A stretch of DNA of 64,000 nucleotides from positions 7,693,001 to 7,757,000 of the forward strand of contig OY727095.1 in assembly GCA_963402885.1 (NCBI GenBank), in the 5' to 3' direction. A model generated the notes under the pieces. That model saw only the letters and a program-made list of their open reading frames with translations, did not search any database and was not told where the DNA came from. Of the stretch, positions 37,901 through 44,380 are shown one piece after another. The stretch is from Antedon bifida (Eukaryota > Echinodermata > Crinoidea > Comatulida > Antedonidae). The position numbers and the translations under genes were made by a program. Position 1 is the stretch's first letter, and each line of letters begins with the position of its first letter.

Positions 37901-40900
37901 AAGTAAAAGCTGGAATGATAAGTGACCATGCTATAAATAGATGAGTCACCTCATCCAAGTGGCGGGAAAATGGTCATGAATATTTAGTGCATAATGTTTC
38001 AGTATGGGTCAGTTCATAAATGGACAAGGGATTTTGTTTAATTGATTTGCATTTTTAATAGTTTCTTTTTTTGTATAACCGAACTTTAAATTGATAATTA
38101 CATGTGTATGACTCGAGTTACAATACAATCGTTCTGTAAACTATGAAATAACGTTATGGTAAATGTATGTACCATCGGTTAAAAATTGTCATAGTACCCA
38201 ACTGATAATGGATGACACTTACTAGTGCCTAGCCCAAAGTGAAGGTTTTCATCTCCTTCTGACTGGTTACTAGGTAAGCATCTATATTTTTATCTCTCTT
38301 AATTTTAGAATTGTTTTACTATAGTTAATATAGTTGATTAGTTATTTGATGTTATACTATAGTTAATATAGTTGATTAGTTAATTGATTGTTATACTAGA
38401 CACAACGCAATAGTAGCCTATACTGTCGTTTATGATACGATTGATCGATCGATCACTGATATGTTATCTTAAATAGTAACACTGTTTTGTTCTATCTCCT
38501 TCTGACTGGTTACTAGACTGGTTACTAGCTTCAATAAAAGAATTTAACTTTTCCAAATCAAGAACTGTCTTTGTGGATGATTTTATTGTGTTTGTGCCAG
38601 TGCTGCAGCTCCGGAAAATACTACGCGATACAGCTACGACGCTAGTAGTACGAACCTGTTACATGTAGGCAGAGTCTAATTTTGCATGCACATTATGATT
38701 CAAATCTAGCTTGGCTCAGTAATAAACATGTATCTACAAAATACTTAATAAATCAAAGTTTATCTATACGGAATGAATATACTGATTAGTAGTAGTTTTA
38801 TGTACTCTAATTACAACAAACCTGATTGGTGGAACGATGACAGCTTACAGTCACCATGGTAACCTTGCAAGGCAACATTGTTGGCAACTAACAAGTAGAA
38901 TGCAGAAAAGATGACACAGATAATAATTATGCGACTCTAATAGCCAATGAATGAAGCCATCTGGGATCACATGATAGCAACAGTCATTGTCATTGAGAGC
39001 TTTATGTATGCATTATCTGTATCAAATTTCCTTATTTCTTTTTTCTTATTCAATAGAAATCTTTAGAATGTTTCAAACTATAGACTTCTAAGTCTAAATA
39101 TTTATGATTACTCATGAATATTCATGATTTCTTTGCTCATGAATATTGATGAAATATCTACAAATACTATAAATATTCACAATAGTCATGAGCATAATTA
39201 GGAAATATTCATTAATATTATAATATTCATAACTGATTAAATGCATAAGTCATACATATTCATGAGTAATACTTTTCATATGTAATACAGCTAAATGTGT
39301 ATATGATATATGAATATTCAAGAGATTATTGATAATATTCATGAATATTCAACAATTACAATACTTTTGCCTTGCAAGGTTACCTTGGTAAAAACATAGG
39401 TTATACACATGTAAACAATAATGGGAAAAATACAAGTATAATAAAAAAAAGGCAAAAATTACATAAATCAGTAGTGCACATGCCCTATAAAAATGTACAA
39501 AATGAATAAGGATTTGGTAAAAGTTTAAATTATTGTAAAAATAGCAGATTCAACTCATGCATAATTCATTAATATTCATGAGGATATCTTAAGTTTAATG
39601 TATATTCATAAGAAGACCTATAGACCTGAGGTATTCTCAACCCACATTATGAGTCATATGTATCATAAAGATGGCCTTTCCATGAGTGTATTAAGCAATT
39701 AAAATAGCTTTTTCAAGGAAATAATGGACAAAAGGTCCCCTCCAAAGATAAAGACAACAATACAGTAGAACCTGTATTATGGGGACATATTCGGCGTCCA
39801 CACAACATACAAGTGTTTAAAAATAAATGTCACCTTTTTTGTTAAACCAGTTGTCAAGTACTTACTTGCTACGTTTCGGCTATTTTCAGTAGCCTTGGTC
39901 ACACAAATGACGTTGACATGATGTTATGTCATTCAAAAAAGTTACCATTTATTTTTAAATATCCATTTGAAACCAGATGAAATTTTTTGAGAACATACAT
40001 GTACTAAAGGAATGGTTCTACTGTAGTAGTAATAATAGCACCCCTTATTTAGTAAGCACTATAGGACCTTGTAGACGTGAGTACCTGTTGTGATCAGGAC
40101 CAATCATACTATACTTATAATCTGCTGGTAGTCTATTCATTTGTAGATACTGATGAAGACGAGATTTAGCATTCACTAACGTCCAGTTACCATGGATACC
40201 GGCATTCACATCAATGCTTTCAGACTAAAATAAAGTGGAAAAGTTAAACATAGTGCTGTTTAAGGTCACCCTCTATAAATAAGGTTGAATAAATACAAAA
40301 GTAGTACTATTTTTGGTGATAAAAACAATCCTAGTACTGTGAGTGAGCAAGGATTTGAACCCAAGCCCTTAGAGATGGTATGCAAGCATGTTCATCAGCA
40401 AATCGCTTTGCATATTCATTACTGATAAAACCTTTCTTACTTCCTCTAATCTTCTTTTTTCTCCTTGTCTATCAAAGAAGTTAAGTTGGTAGCCTGGAAC
40501 ACCTCCTCCACCACCAGGGGGTCCAGACGGGCCGGGTGCCATGTCATAACCCATCTGAAGGTTGCTCTTCATTCCACTTGTGGACATACCTACATAAGAA
40601 AAAATAGTAGTAAATTTGAATCACAGTTAAGCCTAAAAATGTCTAAATAGATTTGATAGAGTGATAATTTTGGTGGGTAACATTGCTTTCAATGACAAAT
40701 ACTGCTGAATATCCTTGTGGTTTCTTGGGTTTATTTAATTTACTATTGGTAATCCTTTGCGACCATTTGCTAAATGTCTCTTCCAAAGTTTATTTTTTGT
40801 GTCTGCATTTACTTGTTGCACATTATAACAAGGTAAACTTACCCATCTCTGCAGCTAGTGCAACATGGGGTGCAGGAGCAGCTCCCTCTGGTAAGTCTGC

Positions 40901-41953
40901 AGGACCAGAGCCACTATCATGCCCTCCAAGGTCTGTCTCTTCCAAGCCACCAGTTAACTAAATTACAGATACCAATATATATATATATATAATTTGCAAG
41001 AAAATTGATAATATTGAGATGATAAAGGCAACAATTACAGTTTATACTTGTGATAAAATTGATAGATATGTTGCTGATGGTACAGTAGTGATTGACCACT
41101 TACTTTGATGATAACATTGACAATTTACTAGGTATAGTAGTTTAGATGTTTATATTAGTTTCCCTTTTTTTAATGTTATTTATTTGTTATGGATATGTTA
41201 TGAGCACTTTTATCAAAATAAAAAGATGAATTAAATGAATGATGTAATAATAATGATAATTAGACCATGGAGCAATAAACTAAATTATATCTCCATGATT
41301 AAACTGTGATATCAATTTGACAACATTGTAATTTAAAGATCATATTGATACTAAAATAAGAATGTACTAACTTGGTGATGGTGATAATAGGACTAAAATG
41401 ATGGTATTCTGAAACGGTACTAAAAAGTGGTAAAGTACTTTATCTCTACCTGTAAAGATGGAACTTCTGATTGTGGCAAAACACCTGTACGGACTAGATA
41501 CTGTAAGAAGTCTTTGGCAGCATTCGTTTGTGAATCTTTCTTGGATGTAGAGTTTCCGCAACCTGTGTAGCTGTGTCCAGTTACACGAACCTATAAAAAC
41601 ATTACAAATACATACTCATATTATTCAAAATCAAGTTAAAACTGCCTCAATATCAATGTATTAATATGGCATATTTCAGCTTTTTAAGGAGTGTTTTTAT
41701 AACTATGCCTTTCGTTTGTTGGCATCTTTGATTGGCTGATTTGTTTTATTATGTAATTTTGTATTGAGTATCTAAATTGTACACTGTTATCTATATTACT
41801 GAAATTTGGCCCATTTAAGGGATATTTACTAATTCTCACCTCGCACATAAAGCGCTGCCGATGTTTTGGTCCAGAGGGCCGCACATCATACTGGGGAACT
41901 ACTTTCTGTTTAGCGCACCATTGGTATAAGTAATTCTTCATCATAGCCGACAT
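10985..41953 (-). CDS. DHX9: ATP-dependent RNA helicase A / DHX9 (27 coding exons, complete)
   Basis: Exons in order: 41953-41840, 41590-41450, 40957-40843, 40589-40441, 40224-40085, 37533-37487, 37208-37072, 18450-18349, 18250-18101, 17647-17573, 17343-17152, 16868-16727, 16614-16532, 16390-16234, 16071-15968, 15872-15659, 15570-15476, 14875-14802, 14644-14331, 14179-14068, 13810-13649, 13540-13453, 13106-13064, 12848-12625, 12333-12218, 11673-11467, 11285-10985. All have GT/AG borders and compatible phases; total 3798 nt, 1265 aa (human about 1270). Order: dsRBD1 (about 3-75), dsRBD2 (about 176-255), DEAH helicase core with [10 protein letters not shown] (421-430), DEIH (521-524), SAT (553-555), STNIAETS (723-730) and QRKGRAGR (771-778), then HA2 and OB-fold, and an RGG-rich tail of about 100 residues. 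DHX9 unwinds RNA and RNA:DNA duplexes with ATP, mainly in the nucleus, and in vertebrates also senses foreign nucleic acid. Intron 7 (18451-37071) contains the TRIM-like cluster. A 3' splice site at 41966-41968 shows that the 5' UTR is spliced. Confidence 0.97.
11652..12152 (-). repeat. Tandem array copying the exon 26 3' splice site of DHX9
   Basis: About ten imperfect units of roughly 50-60 bp. Read on the minus strand, each carries a version of TTTAGGGTACAGCTTCAAAT, which is the acceptor and first coding bases of DHX9 exon 26 (exon start 11673). The array extends upstream from the exon border into the intron, so copies of the 3' splice site lie ahead of the genuine one. Some units keep an AG acceptor; others have lost it. 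Confidence 0.8.
14940..15376 (+). mobile_element. 5'-truncated non-LTR retrotransposon (LINE) 3' end
   Basis: A plus-strand ORF (14950-15291) encodes the end of a LINE reverse-transcriptase polyprotein: [27 protein letters not shown] and LGPDLWNNL are characteristic of this family (CR1/L2-like). It is followed by a short 3' UTR with AAAGCGCTTTGAT and GCGCTATATAAATTG, then a TGTAA-type microsatellite tail. It lies antisense within DHX9 intron 17 (14876-15475). The upstream reverse-transcriptase and endonuclease parts are missing, so it is a dead-on-arrival copy. Confidence 0.85.
18451..20277. other. Start of the 18.6 kb DHX9 intron and 5' flank of TRIM-like gene A
   Basis: No coding signal. 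From about 18880 the sequence (GACTTGAGACCAGGCTTTAT and following) resembles the 5' flanks of the other TRIM-like copies at about 23420, 25795 and 33290, which suggests a shared promoter block duplicated with each gene. Confidence 0.55.
19300..19394 (+). promoter_or_regulatory. Probable 5' UTR exon of TRIM-like gene A with overlapping uORF
   Basis: The exon ends ...GATCAAG before the donor GTAAAG at 19395. The matching acceptor (TTGTAG) lies at 20275-20277, so the main exon begins with one G followed by the start codon. Transcript start is not determined. After splicing, an upstream ATG in ACAGATGATC reads into GAT GGC AAA AAG TAA, overlapping the main ATG in another frame. Similar exons precede the other copies. 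Confidence 0.55.
20279..22075 (+). CDS. TRIM-like B-box/filamin/NHL protein A (598 aa)
   Basis: A single coding exon, starting one base after a 3' splice site. Order: a B-box-1-like zinc module (about 22-50), a canonical B-box 2 (about 82-120, C-x2-H-x7-C-x2-C-x4-C-x2-C), a coiled coil (about 140-215, shorter than in its paralogues), a filamin-type Ig domain (about 258-355, with APEAVTQGQ and ATWTLPSGE), and a C-terminal NHL-like beta-propeller (about 360-598, with GIHVDE and [10 protein letters not shown]). There is no RING finger, so classical E3 ligase activity is not expected. The closest family is TRIM2/3/45/56/71-like, which is expanded in many marine invertebrates. The gene lies antisense within DHX9 intron 7. 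It is more diverged than copies C and D. A role as a scaffold or innate-immune factor is inference. Confidence 0.88.
   Translation: MAKSKDIDEKQNMDLKKVEMKCICETKEPVEHYCQECEHYLCHNCSNHHKLLPITKKHTLLSADEVQSMTPQQFALLKPMMCSSHKKPLEMYCTTCKVPICINCLITKHQATGHKQIHVTYVFTTMKQTVEEKDFDKCRNKLDHEIKSCIRRSKELKESTERCLREIENQVQEMPNIITKNVQAVQVMYESHESLNQVVKSEPATAMTSSENVLKTLKDQNKSVEIDSHDKGNTFFLENGKQIDLQKQDQIGNVEHLKVTAPEAVTQGQPIVVKISKPQTCILPNQLKATWTLPSGETNTALVEDDNNDNYVIRGVCTTEGICTSNVHINDTPISQSPINIKVEKEGLVNKIKLEASPRGVIKCDDGDLLISHQSNKIYKYRQSGKYVNKIILPAGVKVNKMYKMKNDKIAFTDAGNKCIQVCDMNGKVIRSIGTFTVPLGIHVDEAAQVVYVADDTANCSLFKFNINSGEKLMKIEQKGCKFKYTDVTLTKTGNVIVTDEDNSQVLLYNNKDESFRVLIDKGYEDGKVCGPWAVVVDDDDNIIVSSEHKLQLFSGDGQFIKKICDRNKSFQLCVISSHPRKIAISDIYDDTFKIFNY
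22607..22678 (+). pseudogene. 3' remnant of a TRIM-like gene
   Basis: Encodes only the final 23 residues ([13 protein letters not shown] ... KILNY) and stop, then continues for about 700 bases with the same 3' flank as genes C and D (GCAAAATGTTCTTGTTGAA, TTGAGGAAAGCAATGCATTA). A whole copy evidently once stood here and lost its body. Confidence 0.85.
22679..24217. other. 3' flank of the remnant and 5' flank of pseudogene B
   Basis: 22680-23370 is the duplicated 3' flank. About 23420-23788 is the duplicated 5' flank and 5' UTR exon, which ends at a GTAAAT donor after 23788 and contains CCCGTCAGCACGTAACACAA, shared with copies C and D. No other gene seen. Confidence 0.6.
24218..25517 (+). pseudogene. 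TRIM-like gene B, inactivated
   Basis: It keeps the usual acceptor plus G-ATG start. The frame stops at 24269-24271 (TAG after 17 codons), and a second in-frame stop interrupts the propeller at 24855-24857 (TAA after EIHKY). The B-box-1-like module has lost a cysteine (CRTY for CHTC). About 600 bases covering B-box 2 and the coiled coil are deleted, so the sequence jumps from MTPQ to [10 protein letters not shown]. The filamin and NHL parts otherwise align well with its neighbours. A short peptide from a downstream start (24900-25517) is conceivable but unlikely. Confidence 0.88.
25518..26089. other. 3' flank of B and 5' flank of C
   Basis: From about 25795 the sequence matches the 5' flank of gene D at about 33290 nearly base for base. 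It contains a conserved run GTAAATAAATGTCGTTATCA ahead of the 5' UTR exon; the promoter presumably lies in this block. Confidence 0.55.
26090..26344 (+). promoter_or_regulatory. Overlapping uORF across the 5' UTR intron of gene C
   Basis: The uORF starts at 26090, runs 30 codons to the donor at 26180 (CCAG|GTAAAT), and after splicing to 26330 continues GAT GGC GAC ACC TAA. It ends at 26344, overlapping the main start codon at 26331 in another frame. The same structure is present in gene D. The exon also has CCACGTCA, the complement of the TGACGTGG motif bound by XBP1/ATF6-type factors; this may be chance. Confidence 0.5.
26331..28202 (+). CDS. TRIM-like B-box/filamin/NHL protein C (623 aa)
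   Basis: A single coding exon after a TTACAG acceptor. It has a B-box-1-like module (residues 17-43: CxC, C28-x2-C31, C36-x2-C39, HH), a canonical B-box 2 (about 80-120), a long coiled coil (about 125-245), a filamin-type Ig domain (about 285-385) and an NHL-like propeller (about 390-623). No RING. By eye it shares roughly nine residues in ten with gene D, and the flanks are equally similar, so the C/D split is recent. An AATAAA is present about 55 bases after the stop. The full coiled coil suggests dimerisation as in other TRIM proteins; the propeller is the likely target-binding face. Function is not established. Confidence 0.9.
   Translation: MATPNNPELAKKPEVKCICETKEVEHYCQECEHYLCHTCSNHHKMLKISKKHTLLPADEVQSMTPQQFALLKPAICFTHDKPLEMYCTTCKVPICINCSITEHQATADHKPIDITKAFNTFKETAKELQRAADKYTNKLNYGIQSGNMIAEKLKESKETSLRGIRHQVQEMINIIKKNGDKIEKKVQAVYENYTAVNDGHMKKLREIKSELKENEEFLDELVKSEPTTAMTLSESALKTLKDQINNSIETKPQDNGKISFFENRNQIDLLKQDNIGNVTQVIDLTVTAPEAVTQGQSIVVKISKPHCILPNQLKATWTLPSGETNNTLVEDDNNDNYAIRGVCTTEGICTLNVHINDTPISQSPINIKVEKEGLVNEIKLEVKPTGLVKCDDGDLLVSCYTNEIYKYKQSGKYVNKIILPEGVKVYRMYKMKNDKIAFSDDKCIQVCDMNGKMIKSIGKGKLTNPYGIHVDEETNVVYVADWTTGCSIFKFDINSGEELMEIGQRKGGKYEYTDVTLTKTGKVLLVDYGNNQVLLYKDNKSLKVLIDEGYEDGKVYRPCEVVVDDDDNIIVACVNKVQLFSSDGQFIKRISEDNSFQLCVISSHPRKIAITDYTNSKIKILNY
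28203..28948 (+). repeat. Conserved 3' flank of the TRIM-like duplication unit
   Basis: Matches 22680-23370 and 35706-36476, including TTGAGGAAAGCAATGCATTA and the final stretch ending TTTATATACAGTAGAACC. This defines the duplicated unit as 5' flank, gene, 3' flank and MITE. Confidence 0.8.
28949..31607. repeat. 53 bp minisatellite (about 49 units) grown inside a MITE
   Basis: The left end is the MITE terminus CAGTAGAACC, with TA before it. After about 80 bases, units such as CAACCCCTATCCAGGGTACC ... TTACACTTTGTTGGGTCCTG follow at a 53 bp spacing; some units are 51 bp (GATATGGTAACCCC). A higher-order repeat is visible: the unusual block ACACGTTGTTGGG ... TATGTAGGCTACATC at 29064 recurs at 29751, 687 bases later, about 13 units. 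The right end of the MITE is missing; the array runs directly into pseudogene E. A short sister array of about nine units lies in the complete MITE at 36477-37064. Confidence 0.95.
31611..32160 (+). pseudogene. TRIM-like fragment E (NHL propeller part only)
   Basis: Begins within the propeller immediately after the minisatellite. It has a deletion near 31635, a frameshift near 31895 (the reading passes from ...[10 protein letters not shown] to a second frame at 31943), and decays into a TA microsatellite (32150-32178). It resembles pseudogene B more than C or D ([23 protein letters not shown]). The B-boxes, coiled coil and filamin domain are absent. Confidence 0.88.
32161..33587. other. Spacer between fragment E and gene D
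   Basis: AT-rich with no gene. From about 33175 it matches the 25700-26090 flank, so it carries the duplicated promoter block of gene D. Confidence 0.6.
33588..33844 (+). promoter_or_regulatory. Overlapping uORF across the 5' UTR intron of gene D
   Basis: The ATG at 33588-33590 opens 30 codons to the donor at 33678. After splicing to 33830 the frame reads GAT GGC GAC ACC TAA, overlapping the main ATG at 33831. Length and stop position are the same as in gene C, with only a few substitutions between them. Confidence 0.5.
33831..35705 (+). CDS. TRIM-like B-box/filamin/NHL protein D (624 aa)
   Basis: A single coding exon directly after a TTACAG acceptor. Same architecture as gene C: B-box-1-like module (17-43), B-box 2 (about 80-120), coiled coil (about 125-245), filamin-type Ig (about 285-385), NHL-like propeller (about 390-624), no RING. 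Differences from C cluster in the filamin domain and propeller (for example [13 protein letters not shown] for [13 protein letters not shown], and VMYIWAVVV for VYRPCEVVV), while the B-boxes are almost unchanged. That fits a conserved dimerisation module with a diversifying binding face, though I could not test for selection. It is antisense within DHX9 intron 7 and about 1.4 kb from DHX9 exon 7. Confidence 0.9.
   Translation: MATPNNPELAKKPEVKCICETKEVEHYCQECEHYLCHTCSNHHKMLKISKKHTLLSAEEVQSMTPQQFALLKPAICFTHDKPLEMYCTTCKVPICINCTITEHQATADHKPIDITKAFNTFKETVKELQRAADKYTNKLNYGIQSGNMIAEKLKESKETSLKGIRHQVQEMINIIKKNGDKMEKKVQAIYENYTAVNDGHMKKLREIKSELKENEEFLDELVKSEPTTAMTLSESALKTLKDQIDNSIETKPQDNGKISFFGNRNQIDLLKQHNIGNVTQVIDLTVTAPEAVTQGQSIVVKVRKPHCILPNQLKATWTLPSGETNNALVEDDNNDNYVIRGVCKTEGICTLNVHINDTPINQSPISINVKKEGLVNEINLYVKPEGLVKCDDGDLMVSCYTNEIHKYQQSGKYVNKIILPKGVGVKRMYKMKNDKIAFSDNKCIQVCDMNGKMIKSIGNGKLTDPFGIHVDEETNVVYVADSTECCILTFDINSGEELLMKIGQRQGGKFGYKDVTLTKTGKVLLVDKDNHQVLLYDKDNKSLKVLIDKGHENGKVMYIWAVVVDDDDNIIVACVDKLQLFSSDGQFIKRISGDYSMQLCVISSHPRRIAITDYTNNKIKILNY
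35706..36476 (+). repeat. 3' flank of gene D (duplicated unit)
   Basis: Nearly the same sequence as 28203-28948, ending at the same MITE border. Confidence 0.8.
36477..37064. mobile_element. Complete TA-flanked MITE containing a short 53 bp array, abutting a DHX9 splice donor
   Basis: Starts CAGTAGAACC and ends GGTTTTACTG, with TA on both sides (36475-36476 and 37065-37066). It contains about nine units of the 53 bp minisatellite plus degenerate units. The right-hand TA lies inside the donor region of DHX9 exon 7: on the minus strand the intron reads GTAAGTA and then the element begins at intron position 8. Confidence 0.88.
39100..39375. repeat. Cluster of ATATTCATGA-type palindromic motifs
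   Basis: Repeated copies of CATGAATATTCATGA-like sequence on both strands, with further copies at 39555-39605. At least one copy contains ATGAATATTCAT, which fits the palindromic POU-dimer (MORE) consensus ATGMATATKCAT. It could equally be simple AT-rich repeat drift. Confidence 0.45.
39763..40023. mobile_element. TA-flanked MITE (261 bp)
   Basis: Starts CAGTAGAACC and ends GGTTCTACTG with TA on each side (39761-39762 and 40024-40025). Only the termini match the other members of this family. The interior includes GCTACGTTTCGGCTATTTTC, a stretch of a type common in marine invertebrate repeats. Confidence 0.85.
40340..40400 (-). repeat. tRNA-like fragment, probably SINE-derived
   Basis: The minus strand carries GGGTTCAAATCC, an RNA polymerase III B-box-like motif, within degenerate tRNA-like sequence. 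No cloverleaf can be supported. Confidence 0.35.
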
Positions 41954-41965
41954 GTTTAAATGTTC

Positions 41966-42900
41966 CTGAAAAACATACAATTTTACTAATAAGTACACTT
42001 TTATTAAAATTTATTACCTAAATTTTGTACGGACTATAGGGATATGCCCAAGTTGCCATATTTGGCCTGGGATGTGTAGGGATATGCCCAAGTTGCCATA
42101 TTTGGCCTGGGATGTGTAGGGATATGCCCAAGTTACCATATTTGGCCTGGGATGTGTAGGGATATGCCCAAGTTGCCATATTTATTTGGCCTGGGATGTG
42201 TAGGGATAGGCCGAAGTTGCCTTAGAGAGGAACAATTTATTGTTATATTTTATACAACTTCAGGGGTGGATGTAGGCCCTAGTTCAATTTTGAGGTGTGC
42301 CTTGTTTGTGGGAAAACTAGTCTTCTGGAAGCTGTGGTTTTTCACACTATATTTGAATAATACACATTGAGTTTCCAAAATGTATCTTTGGGCCCCAGCC
42401 CAGGTCTATCTTGTTCTTCGTCAGCATTTTATTTTATCATCCAGTAAAATTATTTTTAATATAAATAAAAATTATTGAACTTTATATTATACAGTAGGCC
42501 TACACATGTACCATCCTACCCTACCATTAATTTATGGACTTCGAAACACGATTGAATAGGCCGAAACAGCCCTGCCTGAGTGGGCAGAATCTTTCTGCTA
42601 CCTGGCTGCCTAGATTACAAGCTTATTAGAGTGGGGTAGGCCTAGGCCTAGAGTAGGCTGGAGGCCTAGCCTCTCTGTCCTCTATTCTAGCTAGCTAGAT
42701 ACAATTAAGGCGTGCCGAAAATAAGAATAATATTTATTATAATAGGTTAATTATTATATTTATTTTAAAACATAAACAAGCAATTCTTACTACTCCTCCC
42801 CACACACTCTACTAAACATAAAACACGCGAAAACAACACAACCAACCAATTTGAAATAGCGCCACCAACGACTGAGATAATGTCGAAATTATTTTGAGGT
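41966..42900 (-). promoter_or_regulatory. DHX9 upstream region with possible non-coding first exon
   Basis: An acceptor (TTTTCAG) at 41966-41968, 12 bases before the DHX9 start codon, requires an upstream 5' UTR exon. The best candidate donor I see is GTAAGA at 42790-42785, which would make the first exon end at 42791 and start within about 100 bases upstream. This is tentative. The 40 bp tandem repeat at 42038-42222 lies in the resulting intron. Confidence 0.4.
42038..42222. repeat. 40 bp tandem repeat, about 4.5 copies
   Basis: The unit GGGATATGCCCAAGTTGCCA plus TATTTGGCCTGGGATGTGTA is repeated with few changes; the last copy is degenerate. It shares the GATATGCC and CCATATTTGG words with the MITE at 58225-58382. 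Confidence 0.9.
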
Positions 42901-44380
42901 AAAAAAATTAACTTTTTTTTTTATGAAATATTAATATTCCTCAATACATTTTATACTTTTAAAAGTCTTTATCATAAATTTTACATTATTTTTTTGACAA
43001 AATTGTCAAGTCTCACTTTATAAATATGTAATTGGCTGAATAACATTTTAAAATGATTATTGTTGATTTTATATTAATTTGCACATGCACAAGTAGAAAG
43101 AAACTGAAAAAAAAAGAAAAAGAAGACAAATTGGAAGACCGGGATCGTATTAGAAAATCAGTGAATCAAGCACCATGCAGGATCATAAACATGCATCACC
43201 TAAAAAGCTGCCACAAAACTGACTGGAAAAGTAGCGTTATTGATAGTTTTAGCCTACTAGTAGGGCCTATTTCATCAAAGAAATTTGAAAACTTACTTGT
43301 TAATTTTTCCAATGACTACTTTGTCTTCAATTTCCAAATTGGCCCACAGAAGACTCTCTGAGATAGATGTTATAATTATGTTTAATTGTTCCAAATCCGG
43401 GAACATCGATCGAATAGGCTAAAATATGAAACAAAATTGTATTTTCATAACATTAAAACTGTATTTTTTTGTTCCAATTTGATCCACGGAACGATAACGC
43501 TTGTTATTGTTGTGAGGCGTTTTCCCGATTAATCGTACGATAACTAAGGCGCGCCTACCGTATATAACTTTGTGTTCGATGGTTATAAACTGACTCACGG
43601 ATAAAGTTGTAAAGATGAAGACATTTTATTTGTTTTAATGAGAGAGACCAGATATATCACTTCGGAAAACATTGTTCCAACATAAATTATGACGTTTGAT
43701 TTCATTTTTTTAAATTTAATTTTGGCACGAAAAAATAATAATATATTTATTATAGAAACTAATGCTGCGAACACGGTTTTGTAGATATGAATAAATGTGG
43801 CAACTAATTATTCCAAGCAGTTTCAGCATCATGAAACGTAATTAAATGTATCATTTCATTTATCTGATTTCGGCAACCCTATAAAACCATGGCGGCCCGG
43901 AGTTGTCAAAGGCGTTGAGATGATTTGAGACTTCCCTACAAATATTCATAATATATAAATTAAATTCAGAGTAGAATGTAATTAAGTACAATAAAACCAA
44001 TAACCCATTAATTATCTATGTTGAAAAAATTATTATTGCAAAAAAAGTTTAGGCATAAAAGTGTCAGGTGATTTTATATAAATCGCGTTTTTGTTCTGAC
44101 TCGCATTACAATTTAACTATAAGCTGATGAACATTTGTAATTCTGTCTATATAATAATAATTAATAGTTTCTTAATTATGTGTCGTACTTTGATATAAAT
44201 CTTTTCGCCCTGGGTAGGAATGTCAGGAATCTCGGTTGAGAAGACATTCCCACAATTCGCAGATAGCTGCTTCGTTACGCTTCACTGAGTTTGATTGCAC
44301 CAAAGTGCACTTAATTTTCTTTAGGTACTTTTGATCGCTTTTGTAGGCTGGTAGTAGTGTGTGACGGTAGATAGAGAACC
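42223..44380. other. Divergent intergenic region between DHX9 and laminin gamma
   Basis: The two genes are head to head, with about 2.4 kb between start codons. I found no convincing TATA box. A short ORF at 43053-43361 has no family features. The laminin 5' UTR occupies the last part. Confidence 0.6.

Larger units (their letters stand above)
37534..40084. other. DHX9 intron 5
   Basis: Holds a MITE fragment at about 37722-37800 (GTGATATGACATC ... CACATTTTTTGTCACATAA), short direct repeats near 38320-38400, an ATGAATATTCAT-rich stretch at 39100-39375 and a complete MITE at 39763-40023. No gene seen. Confidence 0.65.

Noticed and set aside
43053-43361. Lys-rich 102-codon ORF between DHX9 and laminin
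   Set aside because: No recognisable domain, AT-driven composition, and no splice or conservation evidence.
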